From positions 15,169,503 through 15,233,502 of the forward strand of contig NC_023750.2 in the NCBI RefSeq assembly GCF_000499845.2: DNA of 64,000 nt. Direction: 5' to 3'. Source of the DNA: Phaseolus vulgaris (Eukaryota > Streptophyta > Magnoliopsida > Fabales > Fabaceae). Shown piece after piece: positions 46,179-58,064 of the stretch. Under the pieces are notes generated by a model, which was not told the origin of the DNA, searched no databases, and saw only the letters and a list, made by a program, of their open reading frames with translations. Each line of letters opens with the position of its first letter. Position 1 is the stretch's first letter. The position numbers and the translations under genes are program-made.

Positions 46179-48834
46179 TCAGTCTTCGGCGGGCACCACT
46201 TTTCCATCCACCACTTCATTATTCAGTGACACCATGCTGAGATCCAGGTCGGGGAACAAGCAGGCAAATTGTTCCCGTGCAGCTTTGAATCCAGCAGCCA
46301 GAATTTGAGCAGAGTTCAGCTTGAGTTCTTCAATCTGCTTCTGAAGTTCCTCAATCCGCTTCTTGAGATCTTCAGTTTGCTCTTTCAGCTCCTTATTCTG
46401 TTGCTCCAGCTCTTCAACCTGCTTCTTGAGTTGTTCATTGGTCTCTTGAGCCTGGAGAAGGTCTTCAGCAACCTTCTTGGATTCCGCTTGCACTTGGGCC
46501 AATTCAACAGCTACCTTTCCCTTCTCTTCGTTGGCCTCGGCAAGATCAGCTATGGCGTCGTCCCTTGCCTTTTCCACCTGCCCAAGGAGGGTCTCTCGCT
46601 CGGCTGACCTTTTCTCTAATTTCTGCACCTTGACGGCGTCGGCCTTTATGAGAGCCTCCAGGTCAGCCACCCTGACGCGGTAAGGCACAATCTTGCTCTC
46701 TAGTTCGATCTTTTCTTGAGCAAGTTGTTGCACTTTGTGGCGGAGATCAGTGGCCTCTTTGCGCGCCAACCTGAGCTCGGTGCTCATTGCGTCCTCCACT
46801 CGGGAGTGTTCAATCTCCGCGAGCGTCAAGTTGAAGGACAACTTCTCCACCTCAACCTTCATGGTGCTGTTCTCTGTCTTGAGGTTGAAGAGGTCGTCTT
46901 GGAGCCTCCTGGTGGAGCTCTCCACAGCTCTGGTGATGATGGCAGGGATGTCTTCTGCTATCGTCTTTAGCTTAGCAGATAGAGGCTCCCACATCCTCGT
47001 GACCTCAAGGGGAGGTTTGCTGCTTGTAGAGGCACTAGAGGCGCTGTGGGGCCTGTTGTGGGTTTTCGTTGCCACCTTCCTTAGCTGGTTCTTCAGTGGG
47101 CACTTCTCGGCGTGGTGACGACATCGGGGATTCAGTGATCAGAATCGGTGAGGTATGAGCGACCTCATCCCCGATTGGAGCAACCTCTGCGGCTGAGGCA
47201 TTTGAAGGGGGCCCCCTCCAGCTGATACATGTGGCGTGGAGGCGCTCGGGGGGTCCTCCATGAAGTTTGGCTCTTGGACCTCAATCGCGGGTAGCGCAGT
47301 GGCCAGCGGGATCGCTTGGACTGGTGAAACAGGAGCTTGTGGGGGTGACGATGATGGAGGAGGAGCAGGTGTGGATGGTGGCGTTGACGTGGGAAGAGGG
47401 GGTGGTGCAGGTGGTGAAGAAGGTGCCACCCTCTTCCTCTTTGTAACGAGGCCATCTTCGGTGACCTCGTCATCTTCTTCTTCCTCCTCGTGGATGACTT
47501 GAGGAGCTTTCCTCTTAGGCCTTTTGAGAACGAGTTTCTTACGTTGGGCGGCGGGCTGGATGTTGGAGGGAGCTGGGCCCTTAGGTGGCGATCGACCCTG
47601 GGCTACGGCGATCTCCACCACCGAATTTGGCACTGTTTGAGAGCCCGTCGCCAGCCCGTGGGTTCGGGCGAGCGCCCTCAATTCGGCAAGCATACCCTTG
47701 CCCAACATGTTATCTGCATGGAACGAAAATGCATGGGTTAACTCAAGGAGAAAATAAGTGCATAAGGCAGTATGCAACAAAGCAGATGATCGGTGCAGGA
47801 AAAATAAAACCAAAGTCTTGCGCATAACGCACAAGACGCCCAGAAACAGTCAAATAGAAGCAGTATTAAAACAACAGTTTAAATGTTCTAACCTATTCGA
47901 ATTTCGAGTTGGTCCTCGTAGAATTCGAAGCAGATCAGGGTGGTGGTAAGGAAAGTGATGTTGGCATCCGCGACCCTTTTCCAGAAAAGGCAGAGATCTC
48001 GGTCCAACGCTCCCATGCTGTCAGGACTTCTGGGTCTCCTGAAGCAGCTCTTGGACTCTTTCTTCCCCTTGTCCACCCAGTACAAGGGGAAGTCGTCGAG
48101 TAGGGAGGCGTCCTTGTTGTTAGGGCGCACTTGGACGAATTTCCCTTTCCAATCTTTATAGGATTGCTGGAAGATAGCAAATATTGACCTCCCAGCAATC
48201 CCATTCAAGTTAACCCACAGGCGGTCTCCTGGGTGCTTGGCTTCGAAGAGAAACAAAAATACGTCCACGGATGCGGGCAGCCCCAGGTGGTCGCACATCA
48301 CTTGGAATGCTCGCACGAACGCCCAGCTGTTGGGGTGAAGCTGGGCGGCGACAATGTTGAGCTCGGTGAGGAGCTCCCTTTCGAAACGGGTGAAAGGGAA
48401 CTTCAGTTTCACCTTCTTGAATAGTGTTGTGTAGACGAAGCAGAAGGGCCCGTCAGCACTCACCTTGTCATCAGCACAAACGGGCAGATCGGGGGGGCAA
48501 GGTAGCACTATCATTTTCTCATCGTGCTCCTTATGAAACGTTTGGTTGGGCTCATCCCCCTTTGTCAGCCGCAAAATTGCTCCAGCAGTGTTCACAGAAG
48601 ATGTCTCCCTCAGAAGGGTCGAGTTGGCCCAGGGATACAGGGTTTTGAAGTCTGGCAAGGGAACGGGGGCTCCTCCGGCGATAGGTGGAGTCGCCTGGGC
48701 CAGGTTAGGGCGGGAAGACGCAGGCCTCTCAGCCTGGGAAGATGAAGCGCCACGAACTCGTGGTGGGTCGTGTGCTTGTGAAGGGGGTTTCGTGATGAAG
48801 GAGGAGGATTCGGGGTGATCTTTGTGCGAGTCAT
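46179..48834 (-). pseudogene. Antisense spliced gene of element A: Transposase_28-like domain, Pro-rich region, coiled coil
   Basis: It runs opposite to pol. Start ATG at 48832-48834. Exon 1 to 47893 holds the Transposase_28-like domain: LPDFKTLYPWANSTLLRE, HPNSWAFVRAFQVMCDHLG, and CLFWKRVADANITFL. A phase-1 GT-AG intron, 47714-47892, is followed by exon 2: DNMLGKGMLAELRALA, a basic segment (KLVLKRPKRKA, NLS-like), acidic EEEEEDDEV, Pro/Ser-rich 47430-47200, then a long coiled coil (46980-46290, many EELKKQIEELQ-type heptads), stop at 46179. Three indels disturb it: near 48790 (1 base missing against the copy at 1-575), at the G/C run 47206-47215, and a compensating one near 47040-47060. Function unknown; nuclear location is a guess from the basic segment. 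Confidence 0.7.
47714..47892 (-). other. Intron in the antisense gene, element A
   Basis: Donor G|GTTAGAAC, acceptor TTCCATGCAG|AT. Splicing joins in phase 1 to give an Asp-Asn-Met sequence at the same place as the B-family intron (63665-63738). Without splicing, a stop follows exon 1 directly. Confidence 0.7.
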
Positions 48835-49435
48835 TGTTGCAGCTGCAAAGGAAGAAGAAAAGGAAAAATGATCAGGGGTTACAGAGGCTGACTCGATCAT
48901 GGAAGGAAGGTGAAAAACGAACGAACGTAGGTTCGTTGCGATGATTGACGAAGCCCTAAGTTACGTAGAAGGAGAAATGGAAAAAGCAACCCACAGCGTA
49001 TGCACCAGGCAGTTACAGGATGATGCAAATCGGTTAAAATGCAAGGAAAACCAGCAGAAGAAGGAAAGTAGGTACCTTTCGATGATCAGGAAGACGACGA
49101 AGGATGATGGTGATCCAGAATGTTGGAGAGCGCTGAGAGTTTTTTGCAGAAGGAAGTTAGAGCGTTTGTGAATACGAAGAAAAGTGATGGAACAGTGTGG
49201 AGTGAAAATGGGTTTATGAGTTTTTTCTAAATGGGTTTGGGAAGCGCAAACGGTAACTGAAGGTGACCGTTGATGAAGCCACATGTCGAGCGATGGGTGA
49301 GGGGTTTGGTGGAGCGTCAGAGAAGCAGAAGGTACAACCGCTTGGAATTCTGCGTCAGTGCCATGTAGACCGGTGTTGACGTGACTCTTCTAGTCTTTTC
49401 GCTGGACAAGTCTTCGCTTAAGACTGGGGGGCTTG
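48835..49435 (+). other. Spacer and polypurine tract of element A
   Basis: It matches 576-1177 closely. It ends with AGACTGGGGGGCTTG (about 49421-49435), the plus-strand primer next to the 3' LTR. The upstream region of the antisense gene must lie here or in the LTR. Confidence 0.7.
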
Positions 49436-50234
49436 TGTACCGCCCTGGTAGTCGGAAGTGATGACGTGGCATCAAGCTACAGTATAGGCGTGTTGACAAG
49501 GCGCCAGGTTGGCAGAAGGGAAGGAAGTCGGGGGGCTCGTGAAGTCGCCAGTTATTAAGTTGGCGTGTTCCGATCTCCAGCATACCAGAATCGGCGATCA
49601 CCGGGTTAAAGATGAAGTCGCCAGATGTAGACTCAGGCGACCTAGTGATTGGAGATCGCCAGAGCAAGCACATCGCCAGAGATGAAGGTGGTGCAGATTA
49701 TGAAGGCGGCCGACGAGACCACAGGGAAGGTGTATGAAGGCACCCTAACTCGCCAGTTCCAGTAGAGATCGCACTCCCAAGTTAGCTATGTACTGGGCAG
49801 CACCATGCATAAATAACTTAGCCAAAGAGAGAGTCAGGAGCAGCGCCCAAGTCAAGGAGGCTCCAGATGATGGCACGTGTACAGTTGGATGCGAGCCGCG
49901 TGTCCAAGTCTGTAACTGCCAGGAGAGAGAAAGTAACCAGGTATATAAGAGTTCTCAACGAACTTTCTGAGGTACGCACGTTCATAATACATTCTTTACG
50001 CTTGCGAGTTATTGAGCTTACTGTGAGAGAGGATTTGCGCGGTTCTTGTTCTCTTAGTATTTGGTGATTCGGTCACTGACTTGGGCGTTGGAGTGCGATC
50101 GGCCGCAGCGGCGCCGCTCTGTTTCTTTGCAGGTTCTTGAGGTGGATCTCGAAGAGGAACGGAGGTGTGAAGCGGTGCACACGTCGATCCTTTGACGAGG
50201 CAGTTTCCAGCGTTCTGGTCAACAGGCAGGATCA
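49436..50234 (+). repeat. 3' LTR, element A
   Basis: 799 bases, TGTACCGCC to AGGATCA, about 7 differences from the 5' LTR. TATATAAG at 49942; the second G-box is mutated (CCGCGTGTCC). Followed by target duplication CCTAC. Confidence 0.96.
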
Positions 50235-50680
50235 CCTACGTATAAGAAATTGGACCCCCAGTGTTGGTACATGAGTTGGTACTCTGGTGGTTATTCTATT
50301 AAGATTTTATGCACTCCAAAAAGGAGAGGTTCTGTTCAGTTGCGACGCGAAGAGAATGTTCCCTAGAACAAAATATCTTCCAATTACAAAGGCTTTCAGC
50401 TGGGAGAGACTCTCGTTATAGAAAGTTGCTACAAGAGGTAGGCTATAAAAGGGACTTGAGATCCCAGATAAAGGTATGTTGTTTCTAACACTGAAACTAG
50501 TTACTTTTTGTTTCTATAAGCCCTGTACTGATTTGATCGTCAGAGTGCAATCAACAGGTAGGGCTCCCTCTGTTTCAACGGAGCCGCGAACAAAGGGAAG
50601 AACAAATTTCAACAGAGATAGACGGAGCCAGAGCTTGGAATTGGAGTCAACTGGCGACTAGGTCAACCGACAAGAATATT

Positions 50681-50698
50681 TGGCGCCCACCGTGGGGC
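50681..50698 (+). other. Primer-binding site of element B
   Basis: TGGCGCCCACCGTGGGGC begins two bases after the LTR end at 50678. The leader 50699-50747 is only about 50 bases. Confidence 0.65.
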
Positions 50699-53600
50699 CC
50701 GATAAAACCAGGTCCCACCCGCAATTGTAGTCAAGCTTTGAGACGTGATGAGGAATACGAGGCAAGCTTCGACAGGACCAGAAAGGAATGACAACCCCAT
50801 CCTACAACATGTCATGGATACCGTTAGCGCTCTTCAAGAAACGGTGGCGGCATCTAGGGCTGACCAGGAGAGGCTCTTGGCGGAGGTTCGAGTTGAACAG
50901 GTACTTAGGCAAGACTAGTTCAAGGCAGAGCTAGATGCGTCACGAGCAAGCAACGAGGAACTACGCAAAGCCAACGAAGAATTGTGTAGGGACCTACAAC
51001 GGTTGGGAGAACGCTCCATAAGAGAGTGAAGCCCGATGATTCAAGAAAGGGCTCGCCCCATGCCGTTCTCATAAGCGATCATGGACGTCGTCGTGCCGAC
51101 TAGTTTCATGATGCCCAAGATTGTTTTTACAGGTACAGAAGACCCAGAGGCCCATCTCACATCATTCAACGCTCAGATGATGATCTCGGGAGGAATGAAT
51201 GTCATGCATTGCAAGTTGTTCATGGGCACGTTCACAGGCACAACGATACAGTGGTTCGTTGGCCTCCCAGATGGCCACATCACTTCTTTTGATCAGTTTT
51301 CTGCTCTGTTCAAGGAACAATTCATCATTAACCGAGCTCGACCGCCTGTCCCTTTCGACCTCTTCGAGGTGAAACATAGGCAGGGAGATCCTTTGAAGGA
51401 ATTCCTGAATAGGTTTGGAGTGTTTGTGGTAAAACTCTAGACTCAGAACGAGGCTTTGATGGTTCATGCCTTTAGGCAGGGGATCATGTCAGGGCCCTTT
51501 AGTGACTCATTAATCAGAAACTGGGCAAGGACTTTTGGGGAGATCCGACAACAAGTTGTTGCCCACATCGCTGCGGAAGAAGCTGTGATAGTAAAGCGTG
51601 AGAGCTCATACACAGGACAAACCAAACCTAGAGAGGGTGGTCTAGCCCAACCAATGAGAGTGCATGAGGTTGTGACCGAAAAAGGTCAGTCACCCGGCAA
51701 ACACCTTATGCACCGAGAAAGAACCAAGCTAGGTCGAAGACGAAGGACGACTTGCCTTTCCAACCCAAGTTCAAAATGTCTTGCAAGGAGCTGCTAGCTA
51801 TGTCAGGCATGGCAGACCAGCTGAGGTTCCCCTCCAAAATCTGATAGGAATTTGGGGCCACGCAAGGAGGTTTGGTGTGATTTTCCACCAAGCCTTCAGG
51901 CATGATGTGGAGTACTGCACAGCTCTCGGCTACCAGTTGGCAGGGCTAGTGAAGGATGGGTTCTTAAAGGAATACCTAGAAGGGAGCCAGGAAGGGTCAA
52001 ATGAGGAGCTCCAATCAGCGGACCAAAGGCACGAGGTGCCCGTCCATGGCGAGATTAATACTATCTCGGGAGGTTTATTAGGAGGATGATGCACCGCCTC
52101 TTAATGTAGGAGGTACGCGAGGGAGGTGAAGATGGTAGAGGCGCAAGAGCTTGATCAGCCGGCCGAGCCCGACCTCTGCTTCACCAAGGTTGATTTGAGA
52201 GACGTAGTCCCACATGAGGACGATCCAATAGTGATATCGGTCGTGATTGTGGGCAGAAGAGTACACAAGGTCCTCATCGACCAAGAGAGCTCGACCAACG
52301 TGATGTTTTGGGCGACTTTCAACAAGCTACAATTGTCTCCCGACCAACTAAGACCTTACGACGGTTATCTGTTTGGTTTCGCTGGGGACCAGGTGGAAGT
52401 AAAGGGTCATGTGGAATTTAGGACAACTTTTTCATATGGCACCTCATCTCGTACAATCAGTATTAGGTACTTAGTTGTTAATGCAACTTCATCTTATAAC
52501 ATGCTTTTGGGCAGACCTGCCTTGAACAAGTTAGGCGCGGTGGCCTCAATGAGGCACATAAATATGAAGTTACCCTCCCTTGAGGGAGGAGTAATCGTTA
52601 TCAGGTCTGACCAGAAGGCAACGAGGAAGTGTTACGAGAACAGTCTGAAGAACAAATGAGGAATATGTGTGGTTGTCGCCCAACCACAGGGGCCTAAAGG
52701 GACCACCCGTGTGGAGATCGGCAGCGAGAGGCGACCTGAGCCTGCAAGTGAGGTTCAGGAGAAAGAGATTGAGGGAAAGAAGTTCAAGCTTGGTGTGTCG
52801 CTGGGTTAGGGATACAAGATCAGATCGCCACCTAATCGCTTTTGCATGGTCCGCTTTTGACATGCCTGACATCGTCCCTGACTTCTTGTGCCATCGACTC
52901 ATGATGGACACGAAGGTTAGGCCAGTGGTACAAAGGAGAAGGAAGTTCAACGAAGGGAGACGCTTGGTCATTAGGGAAGAAACCCATAAGCTACTCAACG
53001 CTGGCCACATAAGGGAGATCCAGTATCCTGAGTGGCTAGCGAATATTGTGTTGGTCAAAAAGGCCAATGGGAAGTGGAGGATGTGTGTTGACTTCACCGA
53101 CCTGAACAAAGCATGTCCTAAGGATTCATATCCACTGCCTAGCATTGATGCTTTAGTGGACAACGCCTCGAGTTGCCGACTTCTCGGTTTTCTAGACGCT
53201 TTCTCGGGGTACAACCAGATCCGTATGCACCTCTGCGATGGGAGCAAGACTGCGTTCATGACAGAGCTCTCCAGTTACTGTTACAGGGACATGCCATTTG
53301 GGCTAAAGAACTCCGGCGCGATTTGCTACAATAACTAAGTATGATTTGAAGTTGAATCCCGATAAGTGTGTATTTGAGGTAGAGGTAGGGAAATTCTTAG
53401 GGTTCTTGCTCACTGAACGGGGGATAGAAGCAAACCTCGATAAGTGCACAAAATCATAAGGATGAGGAGCTCTGTCACTGTAAAGGAGGTGCAGCAGTTG
53501 ACTGGGCGAATGGTCGCCCTATTCCGATTCTTAAGCAAGAGGAGATAAGGGATATCCTTATTTCCAGTGTCTGAAGAAAAACAATCGCTTCATGTGGACT

Positions 53601-54685
53601 AGCGAATGTGAAGAGACGTTTCTCAAGCTGAAGGAGTACTTGGCTAGCCCGCCTGTCCTTTGTAAGCCGTTGTCAGGAACTCCCCTTTGCCTCTACTTCG
53701 TTGTGACAGATCGAGCGATCAGCTCGATCATTGTACAGGAACAAGATCAGGTTCAGAAGCCGATATACTTTGTGAGCAAAGTGCTACAAGGGCCGAAGTA
53801 CGTTATCAAGCCATCGAGAAGGCAACCCTAACAATTGTATTTGCAGCTCGGCAGCTCCGCAACTATTTCTAGAGCTTCACAGTGATTGTCATGATCAACC
53901 TACCCATTTGCAAGGTCCTCCAGAAACCTGACGTGGCAGGTCGGATGGTACGTTGGGTAGTCGAGCTGTCCGAGTTCGGCGTATAGTACAAACCTAGGTG
54001 GCTTATCAAGGGTCAGGTTTATGCTGACTTTGTGGTGGAGCTCTCCTCAGAAGCCCCTCAGGTGGACGGTGGGGATTTCCAGTGGGTTCTCTCCGTGGAT
54101 GGATCTTCTAAGTAGCATGGTAGCAGGGCTGGTATAATCCTGGAGGGACCAAATGGATTGCTGCTTGAGCAGGCCCTTAGATTTGCTTTCAAGGCCAACA
54201 ACAACCAGGCTGAGTATGAAGCACTGGTAGTTGGAATGTTGTTGGCCAAGGAGTTGGGCGCTCAGAGTTTGTTGGTGAAAAGTGACTCACTGCTAGTGAC
54301 CGGGCAAGTCACAGGTGAGTACCAGGTCAAGGACCCGCAGATGGCCTCGTACTTAAGGTATGTCACGCTGTTAAGGGAGACTTTCCCCATGTTTGAACTA
54401 GTGCATGTCCTGAGGGAACAAAATGCTCGAGCATACCTGCTGGTCAAGCTCGTCAGCTCAGGCAAGGGAGGTCACCAAAGGTCAGTCATTCAAGAGACCC
54501 TGAAGTCGCCCAGAACCACCACAGATTGTGTGGGAGAGGTCCAACACGTGGAGACTTTGGAGGGCGGAAGAAGAGGACATCGATCATTGACACAAGAAAC
54601 ATTAAAGGTGCCCAAGGTAAGAGCCTATGGCTCATAGAGAGAGAAAACGTGGGACGTCTATCAGGTTGACGTGGGCGAAACCTGA

Positions 54686-57600
54686 TGTAAGTATTCATAT
54701 GAATGTGTGAAATTCTTCTATGCCAAAGCCATGATTCCTCATGTTTTGATAGAAGACAATCTATTGATGTAGAGCTAGATATGTCAAGTGAATTAGGCAA
54801 ACGAATCTCACATGAATTAGTTCTAAAGGTGACTTGATATCCTCTGTCACATAGTTGACTAATGCTGATCAAGCTGTGCTTCAAACCTTCAACATAAAGC
54901 ACATCATGAATAAGCAAACTATTTTCATTACCTATAGTACCTTTGCCAAGGATTTTTCCCTTGTTATTGTCACCATAGGTTACATGCCCATCTTGTTTGA
55001 GAAAGATGTTGATGAACTTGGATGCATCACCAGTCATATGCTTAGAACAACCACTATCTAGATACCATAGGTGTTGTTTTCTCCCCAAACAACCCTGCAA
55101 AAATCAAAATCAGGTTGCTAGATCTGGTCCCCTTACGAATTTGGGTTCATGAGTGTTAATATGTTTCCAAGGAACATTAGGATCCTTAGGAACCCATTTC
55201 AAAATACCCTCAGGAACAGAAAACCTCCTGATCCTGCAGAACCTAACATAGTGACCCTTTTTCACGCAGTAGAAACAACAAACAACCGATTGTTTCAACT
55301 TTTTAACCGATTGTTTTTTGGTGAAAGTTGAAAAAGGTTTTGAACCTCCACTTTGTTTGCTTTGGGGGTTAAAACCCAAGCCAAATTTTCCAAAAATACA
55401 TGTTTGAGATGCTAATGTTGAAGATGGTTGCTGCCCCCTTCAAGATTGTGTTTGATGAAGACTTATATGTAGTGTTTGATGAAGACTTGTATGTAATTTT
55501 CATGTATTTTTGCTTTGCTTTAAGTATGTCTTAGTTAGTGCTTAGAGGTTGTCTAAGAGTGGGCTTTTTGCTGAGTAACTCACCTCATAACCACTGGCCA
55601 TGTGATAAGAACAAGCATAAGTTTTCTTAAACTGTTTTTCACATGTTTTACACAAAAACACGTTTACTGCATAAAAATAAATCTGTTCTTTTCTAAATAA
55701 ACAGATTCATTTTTTCACTGATGCCTTGGCTAAAGTCTTGTAAAAATTAGATTTTGTGCATCAGGTATTTTGACTAAGTCTTCTTCTTTTCAAAACGACT
55801 GAGTTTTAAATTGTTAAACTTTCTCTGTTTTCGTTTTGAAAAATAAATCTGTTCATCTGTAAATGAATAGATTCTTTTTGCCTCTGGTACCATGTCAAGC
55901 TTAAACGTTTTTCAGTTTTATCTCCGCACCAGAATGGTTGACTAAGTCTCCTCACTTAACAGATTCTCTAACTGCTTTTGAAAATAAATCAGTTTATTTT
56001 ATTTTCAATCTGTTCATTTTATAACAGCTTTAACTGTTTTTCAAAATTCTGTTATAAGCTGGCTTTCTATAAAATGCAAACTTGTTTATGAGCTTAATAA
56101 CGATTCAAACAGTTTATACATTTGCAAAAAACAAGTTTTGACAGCAGAGAGTTAAGTGTTTTCAAAGGATTAGCATTTGTTCTTCAAAGATTTCAAAAAT
56201 CACAAAGTGCTTGTTCTTGGTTTGGTTCCAAAAGCTTGGTGTGAGGTGCAGCTACTGTTCTAGCAATCTTGCCTACTGGTTTAAGGCAGATCTGTGTATC
56301 CTCAATCAGGTGTAGTCGTTTCACATCTCTTTCTTGTAATAGTTTGGTTGAACACTCTTCTTGATAGGTGTTCTTGAAGAGTGGGTGTGTGTGTATGCTG
56401 AAATAGGTTTTTTTCAGCAAGAGTACCTAAGTTCTTGTAGGTTTCAAGAACAGTGGGAATTGTACTTGGTTGTACTGTGTGTTAGTGATTTCCACCTGTT
56501 GTTGGTGAAGACTGGATGTAGCTCAGGTTGAGTGAACCAGTATAATTGCTTGTGTTCATTCTCTCTCTCTCTCTGCAATTTCGTTTCTGCATAATTGATA
56601 AAACAGCAAAGAAATAAATCTGTTCAATTGAAAATAAATCTGTTCTTTCTGGGCACTGTGCATACTGTTCTTGATTTCTGAAAAAGGTGTTTGAATCTGA
56701 TAAGAACGTATACAATCTGCTAAAAACCATTGGAACAGACTGACTGTGATAGGCTGCTTAAGAAACTGTCAATGCTATCAATTGAACCTTAAACAAATTG
56801 CTTAAAGTTGAAGCTTGCTGTTCTGTGATTCATTGTTCTTAATTTCTGGAAAATTGCTTGACATCAAGAAGAACACTCATAGTCTGTTAAAAGCCACTGG
56901 AACAGGTTGTTTGCAAAGGTCACTCAATTAATTAGCATGCTATCAATTGAACCTTAATCACTTGCTTGAAATTGAAACTTGCTGTTTTGGTATTTCACTG
57001 TTTTTCTAATCTGATAGTTGTGTGTGTGCTGCTGGAAATTCTCACTGCATAATCTTGTGATTAACCTCGCTGAATTAAAAGCTTTTCAAACAAAAACAGT
57101 GCTGAAATAAATCTGTTCATTTTCACATAAATCGATTTATTTTCTGTAAAACTGGGTTAAACATTGTTTCTGCGAGAAAGTTTTAAAAGGTCAATTCACC
57201 CCCCCTCTTGAACTTTGACACTATTAAACCCAACAGCTAACACATCTTCAAGGTTTGATTTCCCTTTTGAAATGGTATCAACTGTTTTCACAAGATATAA
57301 AACTTTCTTTTGAAGAGACTCACAGTTTTTGCAAAATCTTGAATCACATTTACAAGAAGAGTTTTGATAAATCAGTTCAAAAAAATTTAAATCAGCATTT
57401 GATTGGTTCTAATCATTTTCTAGAATTGTGATTCTCTTTTTCAACTTGTTGTTTTCACATTTCAATCGGTTATTTGAAAAAGTTAATCTCTTAGCTTCTC
57501 CATGGATTTCTTGGAAAGCATCAAATAATTGAAAATAATTTTCACACTTGCTAGAAGAGGTTGTACTTACTTGACTTGATTCAAATTCTTCTTTGGTCAT

Positions 57601-58023
57601 TAGGCAGATTTCCATCTTGATTTCATAAGAGATTGAATCAACATAAGACTTTTCTTTATCCATTAAGTTACTCATTGGATTCTTGTGCCATTTCTCAAGT
57701 GTATCCCACATTTCCTTAGCTGAGATACATTATGAAATCTTGAGTAATTCATCAGAATCTAAAGCAGAAACAATAATATTCTTTGCTATACAGTCAAGAT
57801 GTTCTTTAGATGATGCAAAATTAATTTCAGGCATATGCTTATAGGTATTATTTGAAATAACATTCCAAATGTCCTTATCTAAAGATTGAATAAAGAACTT
57901 CATTCTTATGCACCAAATTGGATAATTTTGACCACAAAACAGAGGTGTTTTATTAAAAGAAACACCTTCCCCAAAAGGCATTTTATCATCCATCAAAAAA
58001 GATTTTTCAAAAAACATAAACAA
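54686..58023 (-). pseudogene. Copia gag-protease pseudogene
   Basis: gag start probably at 57993 (MDDKMPFGEG). FCGQNYPIWCIRMKFFIQSL is the usual Copia gag N-terminal motif (DUF4219/UBN2 type). A stop at about 57727, then KEMWDTLEKWHK; the frame ends near 57409. After the 1,820-base solo LTR, the CCHC zinc knuckle CFYCVKKGHYVRFC (about 55300-55255) and protease LWYLDSGCSKHMTGD (about 55070-55025, active-site DSG) follow. Then GAG-pre-integrase SWLWHRRISHIHMN at about 54740, where the element stops. Integrase and reverse transcriptase are absent. Confidence 0.8.
55416..57235 (+). mobile_element. Solo LTR of a SIRE-like Copia element inside the Copia gag
   Basis: 1,820 bases, TGTTGAAGATGG to ACCCAACA. 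Perfect 5-base duplications GCTAA at 55411-55415 and 57236-57240. The start matches the minus-strand Copia LTR start (TGTTGAAGATGG) and the end has the AATTCACCCCCCC tract seen at 4640. Plus orientation. It includes many short words of the CTGTTC/AAATAAATCTGTT type and a TCTCTC microsatellite near 56560. Confidence 0.88.
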
Positions 58024-58064
58024 GGACTTGAGTAATTTTCAAGAACCTAGCTCTTGATGCCAAT

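Larger units (their letters stand above)
38095..50234 (+). mobile_element. Complete family-A Tat-lineage Ty3 retrotransposon
   Basis: 12,140 bases flanked by CCTAC (38090-38094 and 50235-50239). Order: LTR, primer-binding site, gag, pol (protease, RT, RNase H, second 'archaeal-type' RNase H, integrase), tandem repeats, antisense gene, polypurine tract, LTR. A second RNase H between the usual one and integrase is the mark of the Tat lineage. The two LTRs differ at about 7 of 799 sites by eye. At an assumed 1.3e-8 substitutions per site per year that is about 0.3 million years. Confidence 0.96.
37774..50678 (+). repeat. 5' LTR of family-B element, split by element A
   Basis: The two halves are 37774-38094 (starting TGTACTGGGCC) and 50240-50678 (ending CAAGAATA). 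Joined across one CCTAC copy they would be about 760 bases, matching the 755-base LTR at 6809-7563 in order. A TATAAAAGG promoter motif lies at about 50444. The 3' terminus reads TA where CA is expected, a probable point change. Confidence 0.8.

Noticed and set aside
54486..55100. 204-codon minus-strand frame spanning the Copia/element B junction
   Set aside because: Its second half lies in antisense of element B pol; only the first part (to about 54686) is Copia protease and GAG-pre-integrase.
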